Positions 26,573 to 34,932 of a DNA stretch of 64,000 nucleotides are shown piece after piece. Where the stretch lies: positions 1,302,001 through 1,366,000 of the forward strand of contig NZ_OZ244162.1 of the NCBI RefSeq assembly GCF_965216485.1. Direction: 5' to 3'. The stretch comes from Algiphilus sp965216485 (lineage in GTDB: Bacteria; Pseudomonadota; Gammaproteobacteria; Nevskiales; Nevskiaceae). Each line of letters begins with the position of its first letter. Within the stretch, counting starts at the first letter, position 1. The notes under the pieces were generated by a model. The model ran no database searches, was not told the origin of the DNA, and saw only the letters and a list, made by a program, of their open reading frames with translations. Both the position numbers and the translations under genes were made by a program.

Positions 26573-27489
26573 CACGCCGTCTCCGCCGTGGCGACCATCT
26601 CGCCCGCCAGCATGCGTTCCGCGAACATCTCGGCGGTGCGCGCGGCGGCCGCCGTCATGATGTCGAGGTTGCCGGCGTACTTGGGCAGGTAGTCGCCAAG
26701 GCCTTCCACCTCCAGATAATTCGTCACCCGGTGCTCCTCGTCGTCAATGACGGGCCCGTTGACCAGGCGATAGCCCGGCACGTACTTCTGCACCTCGGCG
26801 ATCATGTCGCGCACCGATTCCTCGATTTCCTTGTGCTTGGGCGGATCCACGGTCAGGCAGTGCACGGTGTCGCGCATGATGATGGGCGGATCGGCCGGGT
26901 TGATGACGATGATGGCCTTGCCCTTCTGCGCGCCACCGATGCGCTCGACCGCGGCGGCGGTGGTGCGCGTGAATTCGTCGATGTTCTTGCGCGTGCCGGG
27001 GCCCACGGACTTGGACGAGACGGTGGCGACGATCTCGCCGTACTTGACTGGCTGCACGCGCGACACGGCCGCCACCATCGGGATGGTGGCCTGCCCGCCG
27101 CAGGTGACCATGTTGAGATTCATCGTCTGCGCGTGGGCGTGCTCGGCCAGATTGACCGGCGGCACACAGTAGGGGCCGATGGCCGCCGGCGTGAGGTCGA
27201 TCATCAGCACGCCGACCTCGTTGAGCTTGCGGCTGTTCTCGGCGTGCACATAGGCCGAGGTGGCGTCAAAGGCAATGCGGATGCCATCGGCTTCGGCGTG
27301 CGGGACCAGCCCGTCGACGCCGTCGGCGGTCGTCTTGAGTCCCGCCTCGCGTGCACGCTGCAGCCCGTCGCTGTCGGGGTCGATGCCGACCATCCAGGCG
27401 GGTTCGAGGAGTTCGCTGCGTTGCAGCTTCGCGAGCAGGTCGGTGCCGATGTTGCCGGAGCCAATGATGGCGCAGCGGATCTTGGCCAT
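26572..27489 (-). CDS. mhpF: Acetaldehyde dehydrogenase (acylating)
   Basis: A 305-residue enzyme of the MhpF/BphJ/HsaG/TesF family, which oxidises the aldehyde released by the aldolase to acyl-CoA with NAD. The Rossmann start KIRCAIIGSGNIGTDLLAKLQRS and the catalytic Cys in NMVTCGGQATIPMV are intact, and the C-terminal GDYLPKYAGNLDIMTAAA is typical. It lies 21 bases after the hydratase gene and forms a channelling complex with the aldolase in known systems. Here the aldolase gene is displaced by repeat cluster C. Confidence 0.96.
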   Translation of the reverse strand: MAKIRCAIIGSGNIGTDLLAKLQRSELLEPAWMVGIDPDSDGLQRAREAGLKTTADGVDGLVPHAEADGIRIAFDATSAYVHAENSRKLNEVGVLMIDLTPAAIGPYCVPPVNLAEHAHAQTMNLNMVTCGGQATIPMVAAVSRVQPVKYGEIVATVSSKSVGPGTRKNIDEFTRTTAAAVERIGGAQKGKAIIVINPADPPIIMRDTVHCLTVDPPKHKEIEESVRDMIAEVQKYVPGYRLVNGPVIDDEEHRVTNYLEVEGLGDYLPKYAGNLDIMTAAAARTAEMFAERMLAGEMVATAETA

Positions 27490-27510
27490 GGGGTAGTGCC
27501 TCCCGTGCGG

Positions 27511-28308
27511 TCAGGCGGCGAAGGCCACGCTGGCTTCGCCGATACCGTCGAGTGTCAGATGAAAGTGATCGCCGGGCCGTGCGGGGAGCAGCGGCGCCAG
27601 CGAGCCGGAAAGAATGGTTTCGCCCGCAAGCAAAGGAATGCCGTATTCACCCAGGGTGTTGGCCAGCCAGGCGATGGCGGTGGCGGGGTGCCCTTGCACC
27701 GCGCTGCCCTGGCCGTCGGCGGCGTGTTCGCCGTTCTTGGTGATGCGCATCTGTACTGCGGCAAGGTCGAGGGCGTTCGGGTCCGCTTTGGCGGTTCCCA
27801 GCAGGAAAACGCCACAGGAGGCGTTGTCCGCGATGGTGTCCTGTATGGCGATACGCCAATCGGTGATGCGCGAGTCCACGATCTCGAAACAGGGGCACAC
27901 ATACTCGGTCGCCGCCAGCACATCGGCCTCGGTCACCCCGGGGCCCTGGAGTTCCTTCTTGAGCACGAAGGCGATCTCACCCTCGGCGCGCGGCTGGATC
28001 AACTGGTACTGCGCCAGGCTGACGGTGGCGCCGTCCTCCACCTGCATGGCGTCCGTCAGAAAGCCGAAGTCGGGCTGATGCACGCCCAGCATTTCCTGCA
28101 CGGCGGCGCTGGTCACCCCGATCTTCTTGCCGACCACCTTCTCGCCTTCGGCGGTACGCCGCGCCAGAAAATGGCGCGAGATCTGGTAGGCATCGTTGAT
28201 GGTCATGCCGCTATGCAGCGTGCTCGGCGGCTCGATGGTTTCGCGCTTGCGCAGCGCATTGAACAGGTCGTCGCCGATGCCGTTGCAGGTGATGTCGCTC
28301 AGACTCAT
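27511..28308 (-). CDS. 2-oxopent-4-enoate (2-hydroxyhexa-2,4-dienoate) hydratase
   Basis: A 265-residue member of the fumarylacetoacetase-like hydratase family (MhpD/BphH/TesE). GKKIGVTSAAVQEMLGVHQPDFGFL and the metal-binding segment PRAEGEIAFVLKKEL, together with CFEIVDSRI, are diagnostic. It hydrates the dienol from the hydrolase step to the 4-hydroxy-2-oxoacid used by the aldolase. I placed the start at ATG 28308, which overlaps the hydrolase stop (ATGA); an upstream in-frame extension into the hydrolase gene is not needed. Confidence 0.94.
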   Translation of the reverse strand: MSLSDITCNGIGDDLFNALRKRETIEPPSTLHSGMTINDAYQISRHFLARRTAEGEKVVGKKIGVTSAAVQEMLGVHQPDFGFLTDAMQVEDGATVSLAQYQLIQPRAEGEIAFVLKKELQGPGVTEADVLAATEYVCPCFEIVDSRITDWRIAIQDTIADNASCGVFLLGTAKADPNALDLAAVQMRITKNGEHAADGQGSAVQGHPATAIAWLANTLGEYGIPLLAGETILSGSLAPLLPARPGDHFHLTLDGIGEASVAFAA

Positions 28309-29150
28309 GCCGCAAATACCTCGTGGTTGAGAAAATCCACGCAGGCCCGGTTGAAGTAGTCGCGGTGTTCGACCATCACCCAATGCCCGCACTGGCTGAG
28401 TAGTGTCACACGGGCATCGGGGCAACCGGCGGCGATTTTCTGCGCCCCGCTGAGCGGGTTGAACTGGTCATTCACGCCCCAGAAGCACAGCACGGGGCAG
28501 GTGATCTCACCAAGCCGGGCTTCCATGTTGGGTACCCGCATGGTGGAAAGGACCGTGCGCGGCTGCTCGGCGCAGACCGCCACGCGTTCGGCCACGACCT
28601 CGTCGCTGACGTCGCGGGCGTCATAGAGCTGAAAGCCCAGCAGCTTCTTCATCGCATCGAAATTGAGCGGGCCTTCGGCGAAGAGCGCGACCATGCGCTT
28701 GATGCCTTCCATCTCGAAGTAGGCTTCGCGCTCTTCGACACCGCCCGGCGCCATCAGGATCAGGCTCTTCACCCGCTCCGGCTGCGCCAGCGTGAAACCG
28801 AGCGCGATGGCGCCCCCCAGGGAATTGCCCAGCAGCGTCACGGGTTGGGTGATCTGCAGGCCATCGAGCAACTCCTGCAGCGTCTCGACAAAGAAGTCGT
28901 TGATGTATTCCTGGTCCTCCGGCTTGTCGGAAAGACCATAGCCCGGAAGATCCGGAACCAGCACGCGATAGCCGGCCTCGGCCAGCACGCCATAGTTGTG
29001 CTTGAAGTTGCTGTAGCCGCTCGCGCCGGGGCCGCTGCCGTGCAGAAAAACCACGACAGGGCGGCCTGCATCACCGTGCACGTGATAGTGCAGGCGCAGA
29101 CCGCTCGCTGTCGTGCAGTACTCACCCTCGGGGATAGGCGTCCCGCTCAT
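28305..29150 (-). CDS. Meta-cleavage product hydrolase (alpha/beta hydrolase, BphD/HsaD/TesD-like)
   Basis: A 281-residue C-C bond hydrolase. FLHGSGPGASGYSNFKHNY is the oxyanion-hole region, GNSLGGAIAL carries the nucleophile Ser, FWGVNDQFNP the Asp and QCGHWVMVEH the His. In steroid degraders this enzyme cleaves 4,9-DSHA; in biphenyl degraders it cleaves HOPDA. The surrounding SCP2, DUF1302 and C1-type reductase genes favour a steroid-like substrate, by inference. It is first of the minus-strand lower-pathway operon (order hydrolase, hydratase, dehydrogenase, aldolase, as in tesDEFG) and divergent from an SDR operon. Confidence 0.93.
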   Translation of the reverse strand: MSGTPIPEGEYCTTASGLRLHYHVHGDAGRPVVVFLHGSGPGASGYSNFKHNYGVLAEAGYRVLVPDLPGYGLSDKPEDQEYINDFFVETLQELLDGLQITQPVTLLGNSLGGAIALGFTLAQPERVKSLILMAPGGVEEREAYFEMEGIKRMVALFAEGPLNFDAMKKLLGFQLYDARDVSDEVVAERVAVCAEQPRTVLSTMRVPNMEARLGEITCPVLCFWGVNDQFNPLSGAQKIAAGCPDARVTLLSQCGHWVMVEHRDYFNRACVDFLNHEVFAA

Positions 29151-29278
29151 ATGCTCGCAACCTCTGAATGGTGCGGCACATGCTCGCGATGTCTGCCTGG
29201 CAGTGCGTCGTCCTTTTGGATGACGGCGGCCGCGGGACGACTGCCTAGCATGCTTACCAGAAAGATAGGGGGAGACGC

Positions 29279-30043
29279 GTGAGTCAGCAGCGTGTGGTCT
29301 TGGTAACAGGTGGCGCCCGCGGCGTGGGCCGCGGTATTGCAGAGGCCTATCTGGCGGCCGGTGATCGCGTGCTCGTGTGCGGCCGCAATGCGCCGGAGCA
29401 GTTGCCGGAATATGAGGGCCGCACAGCCGAGTTCATCGCCGCCAATGTGCGCGACAGCGATGCCCTCGCAGCCATGATGGAAGACATCCGCAGCCGCATC
29501 GGGCGTCTGGATGTGCTCGTCAACAACGCTGGCGGCGCCCCCTACGCCGATGCCGCAGAAGCCTCCCCGCGCTTCCACAAGGCGATCATCGAGCTGAATC
29601 TGCTGGCGCCTTTCGAACTCGCGCAGCACGCCAACCGGCTCATGCAGCAGCAGGACACCGGGGGCGTCATTGTCTTTGTCGGCAGCATCAGTGCGGTGCG
29701 CGCCTCACCCGGTACGGCGGCCTACGGAGCGGCCAAGGCCGGCATCGTCAGCCTGACCCAGTCGCTGGCGGTGGAATGGGGGCCCAAAGTGCGCGTGGTC
29801 TGCGTCAGCCCGGGTTTGGTCGAGACCGAGCAATCTGAACTGCACTACGGCGACGCCGAAGGTGTGGCGCGCGTGGGGGCGACGGTTCCCCTCGGGCGCT
29901 TGGCCCAGCCGCGCGAAATTGGCGAAGCCTGTCTCTGGATGAGCGGAAGCGGCGCGAGCTATGTCTCGGGCAGCAATCTGATCGTGCACGGCGGCGGTGA
30001 GCGGCCGTCCTTTCTAGCGGAGGCCAACGTCAATCAGACGTAG
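29279..30043 (+). CDS. SDR-family oxidoreductase (canonical active site)
   Basis: A 254-residue short-chain dehydrogenase with all standard motifs: VTGGARGVGRGIA, NNAGG, SISAV for the Ser, AAYGAAKAGIVSL for Tyr and Lys, and YVSGSNLIVHGG. The start is a GTG behind GGGGGAGACGC. It is first in a six-gene plus-strand operon with a 16-base gap to the DUF3604 gene, and it is divergent from the meta-cleavage hydrolase gene. A sterol or ring alcohol substrate would match that pairing. Confidence 0.9.
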   Translation: MSQQRVVLVTGGARGVGRGIAEAYLAAGDRVLVCGRNAPEQLPEYEGRTAEFIAANVRDSDALAAMMEDIRSRIGRLDVLVNNAGGAPYADAAEASPRFHKAIIELNLLAPFELAQHANRLMQQQDTGGVIVFVGSISAVRASPGTAAYGAAKAGIVSLTQSLAVEWGPKVRVVCVSPGLVETEQSELHYGDAEGVARVGATVPLGRLAQPREIGEACLWMSGSGASYVSGSNLIVHGGGERPSFLAEANVNQT

Positions 30044-30059
30044 CCCGGAGGTGTTTTGC

Positions 30060-32078
30060 ATGCGCCATGCTTCTTTCTTTCTTCTTGCGGCGCTTGGCCT
30101 GGTGGGCGCTGGTCTGTCGGCCTGTGGCGGGGATTCGCCGGAGGAGGCGAGCGGGCCAGCGCCTGAGGTCGTCGAACGCGGGCGTTGCCAGGACTTCAAC
30201 CCCCTCGGCAATCCCTATTTCGGCGACCTGCACGTCCACACCACCTATTCCCTGGATGCCAACACCCAAGGCACGCGCCTGAAACCGGAGGCCGCTTACC
30301 GTTTTGCCAAGGGCGAGCGGCTGGAGATCCAGCCCTATGACGCCGAGGGCAATCCGTTGCGTTCGCGGCAATTGGAACGTCCGCTCGACTTTGCCGCCGT
30401 GACCGACCACGTCGAACTCTTTGGCGAGGTCGAAATCTGCACCAATCCGGAGGAGCCGGGCTACAACGCGCTGGAGTGCCAGTACTACCGCGCCGACCCG
30501 CAGAACGCCTTCATCATCTTCAACCTCTACGCATTGGGCCTGCCGGACTTTTCGCGCCTGCCGATCAGCGATGTGCCGCCCTTCTTCCAGTTGCCGCTGA
30601 TCGGCGCCGACGGACAGATCCCGCGCATGCCTTTCTGCGGGCTGGGCGGTGCACGCTGTCTGGAAGCTGCGAAGACACCGTGGGCGGATACCCAGGTTGC
30701 TGCGGAAATGCACTACGACCGGTCGCCGGAGTGCCGCTTCACCACCTTTGTGGGGTACGAATGGACGGGCAGCCCGCTCTCGAACAATCTGCATCGCAAC
30801 GTCATTTTCGCCACCGATCAGGTGCCTCAGGTGCCGCCGGCCTACCAGGAATTCCCCGAGCCGGAGCTGCTCTGGCAGGCACTGGAAGAACGTTGCAAGC
30901 TTGAGGACGGTTGCGACTACCTGACCATTCCGCATAACTCGAATCTTGCGGCCGGTTTGATGTTCCAGACCGAGGACCGAAACGGTGATCCCTACACCGC
31001 GGAGCTGGCCGCCGAGCGGCGCAAGAACGAACCGCTGGCAGAGATCTATCAGCACAAGGGGTCGTCGGAGTGTCTGAACACCGCCGGTGCCGGCATGCAG
31101 GACGAACTCTGCGGCTTCGAGATCATCCCGTACAACAACACGACCGGTGACCGCTTCAACGGCTTCAACACGGGGCCGCCCCTGCCGCAGGACTACCTGC
31201 GCGAAGCCCTCAAGGAAGGATTGCTGCAGGAAGAAACCATCGGTGAAAATCCCTTCCAATACGGGTTCATCGGCAGCAGCGACACCCACATCGTGACGCC
31301 TGGGGAAGTGCGCGAACGCGACTTTCCCGGCCATGGCGGTGCCGGCAAGCCGGCCATCGACGAGGTCCCGCCAGGTCTCACCGATCTGGTCGAGTATAGC
31401 CCGGGTGGTCTGGCCGTGGTGTGGGCCCCCGAGAACACGCGCCCCGCGCTCTTCGACGCCCTCCAGCGGCGCGAGGTCTACGGCACCAGTGGTAACCGGC
31501 CCATTGTTCGCTTCTTCGGTGGCTGGGACCTCCCCGCTGACATGTGCAGTGCGGCCAACTTCGCCGAGCAGGGCTATGCCGGCGGCGTTCCGATGGGGGG
31601 CATTCTGACGCCGCAGGCGGAGACCACCGAGGCGCCACGTTTTGCCCTGGCGGCAATGCGGGATGCGCACCCGAATGCCGAGCCGCTGCAGCGCATCCAG
31701 ATCATCAAGGGCTGGCTCGAAGACGGCGAAAAGCGCGAAATGGTCTACGACGTGGCCGGCGACCCCAGCAACGGCGCCAGCGTCGATCTCGACACCTGCG
31801 CCACCAGCGGAAGCGGCTTTGGGCAGCTCTGTCGGGTGTGGACCGACCCGGACTTCGATCCGGCGCAGCGCGCCTTCTACTACGCCCGCGTGGTGGAGAA
31901 TCCGAGCTGTCGCTGGTCCCATCGCCAATGCCTTGCGGCCGAGGTCGACTGTAGCGATCCGGATGGCCCGCCCGAAGGCTTCGAGGGCTGCTGTGACGAC
32001 CGCTACCCGCCGACCATCCAGGAGCGTGCCTGGACGTCGCCGATCTGGTATCAGCCTCCGGTGTCTCCTGCCTCGTGA
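30060..32078 (+). CDS. DUF3604 lipoprotein, PHP-like metal-dependent hydrolase
   Basis: A 672-residue protein with a lipobox LSAC near residue 22, so it is probably an outer-membrane or periplasmic lipoprotein. PHP-type metal ligands are visible in order: GDLHVHTTYS (His58, His60), AAVTDHVELFG, IPHNSN and IGSSDTH. These fit a binuclear or trinuclear metal-dependent hydrolase. I start at ATG 30060, 8 bases after GGAGG; a GTG at 30051 is in frame but overlaps the ribosome site. It overlaps the PPIase start by 4 bases (GTGA). DUF3604 proteins have no firmly known substrate; they are frequent in environmental degraders. Confidence 0.88.
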   Translation: MRHASFFLLAALGLVGAGLSACGGDSPEEASGPAPEVVERGRCQDFNPLGNPYFGDLHVHTTYSLDANTQGTRLKPEAAYRFAKGERLEIQPYDAEGNPLRSRQLERPLDFAAVTDHVELFGEVEICTNPEEPGYNALECQYYRADPQNAFIIFNLYALGLPDFSRLPISDVPPFFQLPLIGADGQIPRMPFCGLGGARCLEAAKTPWADTQVAAEMHYDRSPECRFTTFVGYEWTGSPLSNNLHRNVIFATDQVPQVPPAYQEFPEPELLWQALEERCKLEDGCDYLTIPHNSNLAAGLMFQTEDRNGDPYTAELAAERRKNEPLAEIYQHKGSSECLNTAGAGMQDELCGFEIIPYNNTTGDRFNGFNTGPPLPQDYLREALKEGLLQEETIGENPFQYGFIGSSDTHIVTPGEVRERDFPGHGGAGKPAIDEVPPGLTDLVEYSPGGLAVVWAPENTRPALFDALQRREVYGTSGNRPIVRFFGGWDLPADMCSAANFAEQGYAGGVPMGGILTPQAETTEAPRFALAAMRDAHPNAEPLQRIQIIKGWLEDGEKREMVYDVAGDPSNGASVDLDTCATSGSGFGQLCRVWTDPDFDPAQRAFYYARVVENPSCRWSHRQCLAAEVDCSDPDGPPEGFEGCCDDRYPPTIQERAWTSPIWYQPPVSPAS

Positions 32079-33022
32079 CGCGCCTGTTTCGCCATCCGCT
32101 TGCGCATTTCTTTGCCATTGGCACGGCGCTGCTGGTGGCGGCCGAGGCCGCACAGCCGCTGGTGCGGGCCCTCGACACCCCCACGGTGCGCGTTAGCACT
32201 CAGGATCGCGAGCAGCTGCGGCGGCAGTGGCTCAGCGAGACGGGTGCCATGCCCTCCGCCGAGGAAATGCGCGCGCTGGTGCGCCTGCATATCGACGAGG
32301 CCATTCTGTTCGAGGAAGCCCTGCGCCTGGGCATCGCCGAGCAGGACACCGTGGTGCGCGATCGGCTGCTGAAGAATATGCGTTTCGTGCACGCCGATCA
32401 GCGGCTCGACGACGCGGCCTTGCTGCGCCAGGCGCAGGCGCTGGGCATGCTGGAGCGCGATCCGGTGGTTCGGCGGCGGCTCGTTCAGCGCATGCAGCAC
32501 CGTCTGGAATCGCAGGCAATGGTGGACGCCCCGGCGCTGGCGGCGAGCGCCACCCAGCTGCAGCCGGAGCGGACATCGGCGCTTTTCCATTTTGAGCATG
32601 TCTTTTTCAGCAGCGATCTGCGCGCCGATCCAATGCGCGATGCCCGCCAGGCGCTGTCGGGCGTGCAGCGCAGCCAGCCTGCCCCTACCCAGGGCGATGG
32701 TTTCCTGCTCGGGCCCACTGTGGCGGGCATGCGCGCAGATGCGCTCGGGCAGCACTTCGGCCCGGGCTTTGCGTCAGGCATCGCCGCCGCACCGGTGGGG
32801 GTCTGGCACGGCCCCATCGCCTCCAGTTTCGGCGCGCATCTGGTGCGGGTCACCAGTGCCGCGACGCGACCGGAGGCGGCACCGCCCACGCTGCGCCAGG
32901 TCCTGCTGCACGCCCGACAGGCAGCCGAGAAGGAGGCGTTGCGCAGCGGCATGGAGCGCTTGCGCGCGCGCTACCGCATCGTCGATGACGGCGATGCCCT
33001 CGAAATGGCGATGCAGCCATGA
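32075..33022 (+). CDS. Parvulin-like peptidyl-prolyl isomerase, membrane-anchored
   Basis: A 315-residue protein with an N-terminal membrane helix (LAHFFAIGTALLVAAEAA). Then comes a SurA/PpiD-like helical region (LRRQWLSETGAMPSAEEMRALV, LHIDEAILFEEALRLGI) and a parvulin-type domain from about residue 190 (FEHVFFSS, GDGFLLG, WHGPIASSFGAHLVRV). It starts with GTG overlapping the DUF3604 stop and overlaps the HupE-like gene by 4 bases, so it is translationally locked to both. It would fold or stabilise the exported DUF3604 or membrane partner; this is inference from context. Confidence 0.85.
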   Translation: MTRLFRHPLAHFFAIGTALLVAAEAAQPLVRALDTPTVRVSTQDREQLRRQWLSETGAMPSAEEMRALVRLHIDEAILFEEALRLGIAEQDTVVRDRLLKNMRFVHADQRLDDAALLRQAQALGMLERDPVVRRRLVQRMQHRLESQAMVDAPALAASATQLQPERTSALFHFEHVFFSSDLRADPMRDARQALSGVQRSQPAPTQGDGFLLGPTVAGMRADALGQHFGPGFASGIAAAPVGVWHGPIASSFGAHLVRVTSAATRPEAAPPTLRQVLLHARQAAEKEALRSGMERLRARYRIVDDGDALEMAMQP

Positions 33023-34065
33023 TCGGGCGTGCCCTCGCGCTGCTTGCGCTGGTGCTGGCCGCGATGCTGCCCTGGAATGCCGCAGAGGCGCATCCGCTGG
33101 CGCCGGCGGTGCTCGAATTGCGCGCCGTGGATGCCATGCACCACGACGTGCGCTGGCAGCGCTCCTTGCTGCAGGCGAGCAATGCCCGGCCGGAACCCGT
33201 GCTGCCCGCTGGCTGTGAGGCCCCCGGTCCGGCGCGCAGCCAGTTGATGGAGGCGCAGCGCGCGCTCGAACTACGCTGGCAGGTGCGCTGCGCCGCGCCG
33301 CTGGTCGGGCAGGAGCTGGGCGTACGCGGTCTCGCCAACAACGGCATCAATGCACTGGTCGTGATCCGCGATCTGGAAGGCCGGACCACGCAGGCGCTGC
33401 TCGATGCAGAATCGCCGACCATGGTGGTGCCTGCTGCCCCCAGTGTATGGGCCGTCATGGCGCAATACGGCGGGCTGGGCTTCACACACCTGGTCTTCGG
33501 CCCGGATCATCTCGCTTTCGTCGTGGGCTTGTTCTTTCTGGTCAACGGTTTCGCATTCGGTCTGCGACCGCTATTGATCATGACCGCGGCCTTCACCGTC
33601 GGTCACAGCGTCACCCTGGCGCTCTCCGTGCTCGGCATCGTGCGGCTTTCACCGGCACTGGCGGAGGCCGGTATCGCGCTCAGCATCGTGTGGGTTGGCT
33701 GGCGGGTGCTGCAGCAGCGCGGCCAGTCATCGGCTACCGGGACGCGCGGTCAGCGCGCCGCTGTCGCCACCTTTGCCTTCGGTCTGCTCCACGGATTGGG
33801 CTTCGCCGGTGCGCTGCGGGCGCTGGGTTTGCCTGAGACAGCGATGATTCCCGCGCTGGCAGCCTTCAATATAGGCATCGAACTCGGCCAACTGGCCGCC
33901 ATAGGAATGCTGGCACTGGTCCTGCATGCGTTGCCACGCGCACTGTTTCTGGACCAGCGTCGGCCCGTCACGGTCGCAGCGGCCTACCTGGTAGGAAGTC
34001 TGGGCGCCTTTTGGAGCATGGATCGCTTGCTCCAGCTTGTGCCCGGCGTGCCGCTGATCGGATGA
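33019..34065 (+). CDS. HupE/UreJ-family membrane protein
   Basis: A 348-residue protein with a signal peptide (cleavage near AAEA|HPLA), an extracytoplasmic N-terminal domain of about 130 residues, then about seven membrane helices. LGFTHLVFGPDHLAFVVGLFFLV is the hallmark of the HupE/UreJ_2 group, with His and Asp that may bind metal; LLHGLGFAGALRALG is the second half of the signature. Some HupE/UreJ proteins move nickel, but this longer form is typically found next to DUF3604 and PPIase genes, and its substrate is unknown. ATGA overlap with the PPIase gene. Confidence 0.87.
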   Translation: MIGRALALLALVLAAMLPWNAAEAHPLAPAVLELRAVDAMHHDVRWQRSLLQASNARPEPVLPAGCEAPGPARSQLMEAQRALELRWQVRCAAPLVGQELGVRGLANNGINALVVIRDLEGRTTQALLDAESPTMVVPAAPSVWAVMAQYGGLGFTHLVFGPDHLAFVVGLFFLVNGFAFGLRPLLIMTAAFTVGHSVTLALSVLGIVRLSPALAEAGIALSIVWVGWRVLQQRGQSSATGTRGQRAAVATFAFGLLHGLGFAGALRALGLPETAMIPALAAFNIGIELGQLAAIGMLALVLHALPRALFLDQRRPVTVAAAYLVGSLGAFWSMDRLLQLVPGVPLIG

Positions 34066-34084
34066 AAGGGACCTGGAGAATGCT

Positions 34085-34894
34085 ATGAAGAAGATGATCG
34101 CGGGCTTCTGCCTTTGTTTGCTGAGCCTCAACGCCGCTGCGCAGGCCGAGGCCACCACCGCCAAGGAGGTCATGACCTGCATGTCCAAGGTCGTGCCGGG
34201 GGGCATGGTGATCGGCCAGACATTGCGCTTCGAGACCGTGCGTGCCGGCGACGAACGCGCGCAAGAGCTGCTTGCGAGCCTGTTCCTGCGCGTGCACCGG
34301 GAAGGCGATGGCGATTACCGCTCGCACGCGGTCATGCACGTGGGGGCGCCGGAGTATCTCGCCGGCTCGGCCTATCTGCTGCGTGAATCGGACGGGCTCA
34401 ACGGCGAAGACGGCATGTACGTCTACCTGCCTTCGATCGATCGCGTGCGCCAGGTCACTGGCGGTTTCGGCGAAACCGCGTTGATGGACACCAAGTTCAG
34501 CTACAACGACTTCCGTCACTGGCAGGGTCTGTTCGGCAATGCCGATGTCTCCTTTGTGGGGACCGTGGATCGACAGGGGCGCCCCACCCACCTGCTGGAA
34601 GTCCGCGCCGACAAGCCACAGAAGGTGACGCACGATCGCGTGCGCGTGGCGGTGGATGCGGCGCATTGCCTCGTCATGGAGGCCGAGTTCTACAACAACG
34701 CGCAACTCAGCAAGCGCCTGACCGTGGACGCCGAGCATCTGCGCCAGTTCGGGCACTTCTGGTACCCGGTGCGGCTGACCATGCGCGATTTTGTCAACAA
34801 CGGGTACACCGTGCTGAACGTGGAACGCGTTCGCGCGGTGCCCAATCCGCGTGACGGCCTGTTCGATCCGGCACGCTTTCACCGCGCCGACTAA
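34085..34894 (+). CDS. Outer-membrane lipoprotein-sorting-like (LolA-fold) periplasmic protein
   Basis: A 269-residue secreted protein with signal peptide MKKMIAGFCLCLLSLNAAAQA. The body has the LolA-like half-barrel pattern of the family annotated as outer membrane lipoprotein-sorting protein: FETVRAGDERAQELLASLFLRVH, DGMYVYLPSIDRVRQVTGG, FSYNDFRHWQG, FWYPVRLTMRDFVNNGYTVL. Such proteins are usually beside RND-type exporters or DUF1302/DUF1329 barrels in lipid handling loci. It lies 19 bases after the HupE-like gene, in the same operon. It probably shuttles a lipid or lipoprotein through the periplasm. Confidence 0.85.
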   Translation: MKKMIAGFCLCLLSLNAAAQAEATTAKEVMTCMSKVVPGGMVIGQTLRFETVRAGDERAQELLASLFLRVHREGDGDYRSHAVMHVGAPEYLAGSAYLLRESDGLNGEDGMYVYLPSIDRVRQVTGGFGETALMDTKFSYNDFRHWQGLFGNADVSFVGTVDRQGRPTHLLEVRADKPQKVTHDRVRVAVDAAHCLVMEAEFYNNAQLSKRLTVDAEHLRQFGHFWYPVRLTMRDFVNNGYTVLNVERVRAVPNPRDGLFDPARFHRAD

Positions 34895-34932
34895 GTACCG
34901 CGGCGCAATGCAGACCTTGGGGGAGACCAGGA

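Noticed and set aside
30030..32153. Minus-strand open frame of over 700 codons
   Set aside because: It is antisense to the clearly real DUF3604 gene; a GC-rich shadow frame with low-complexity composition.
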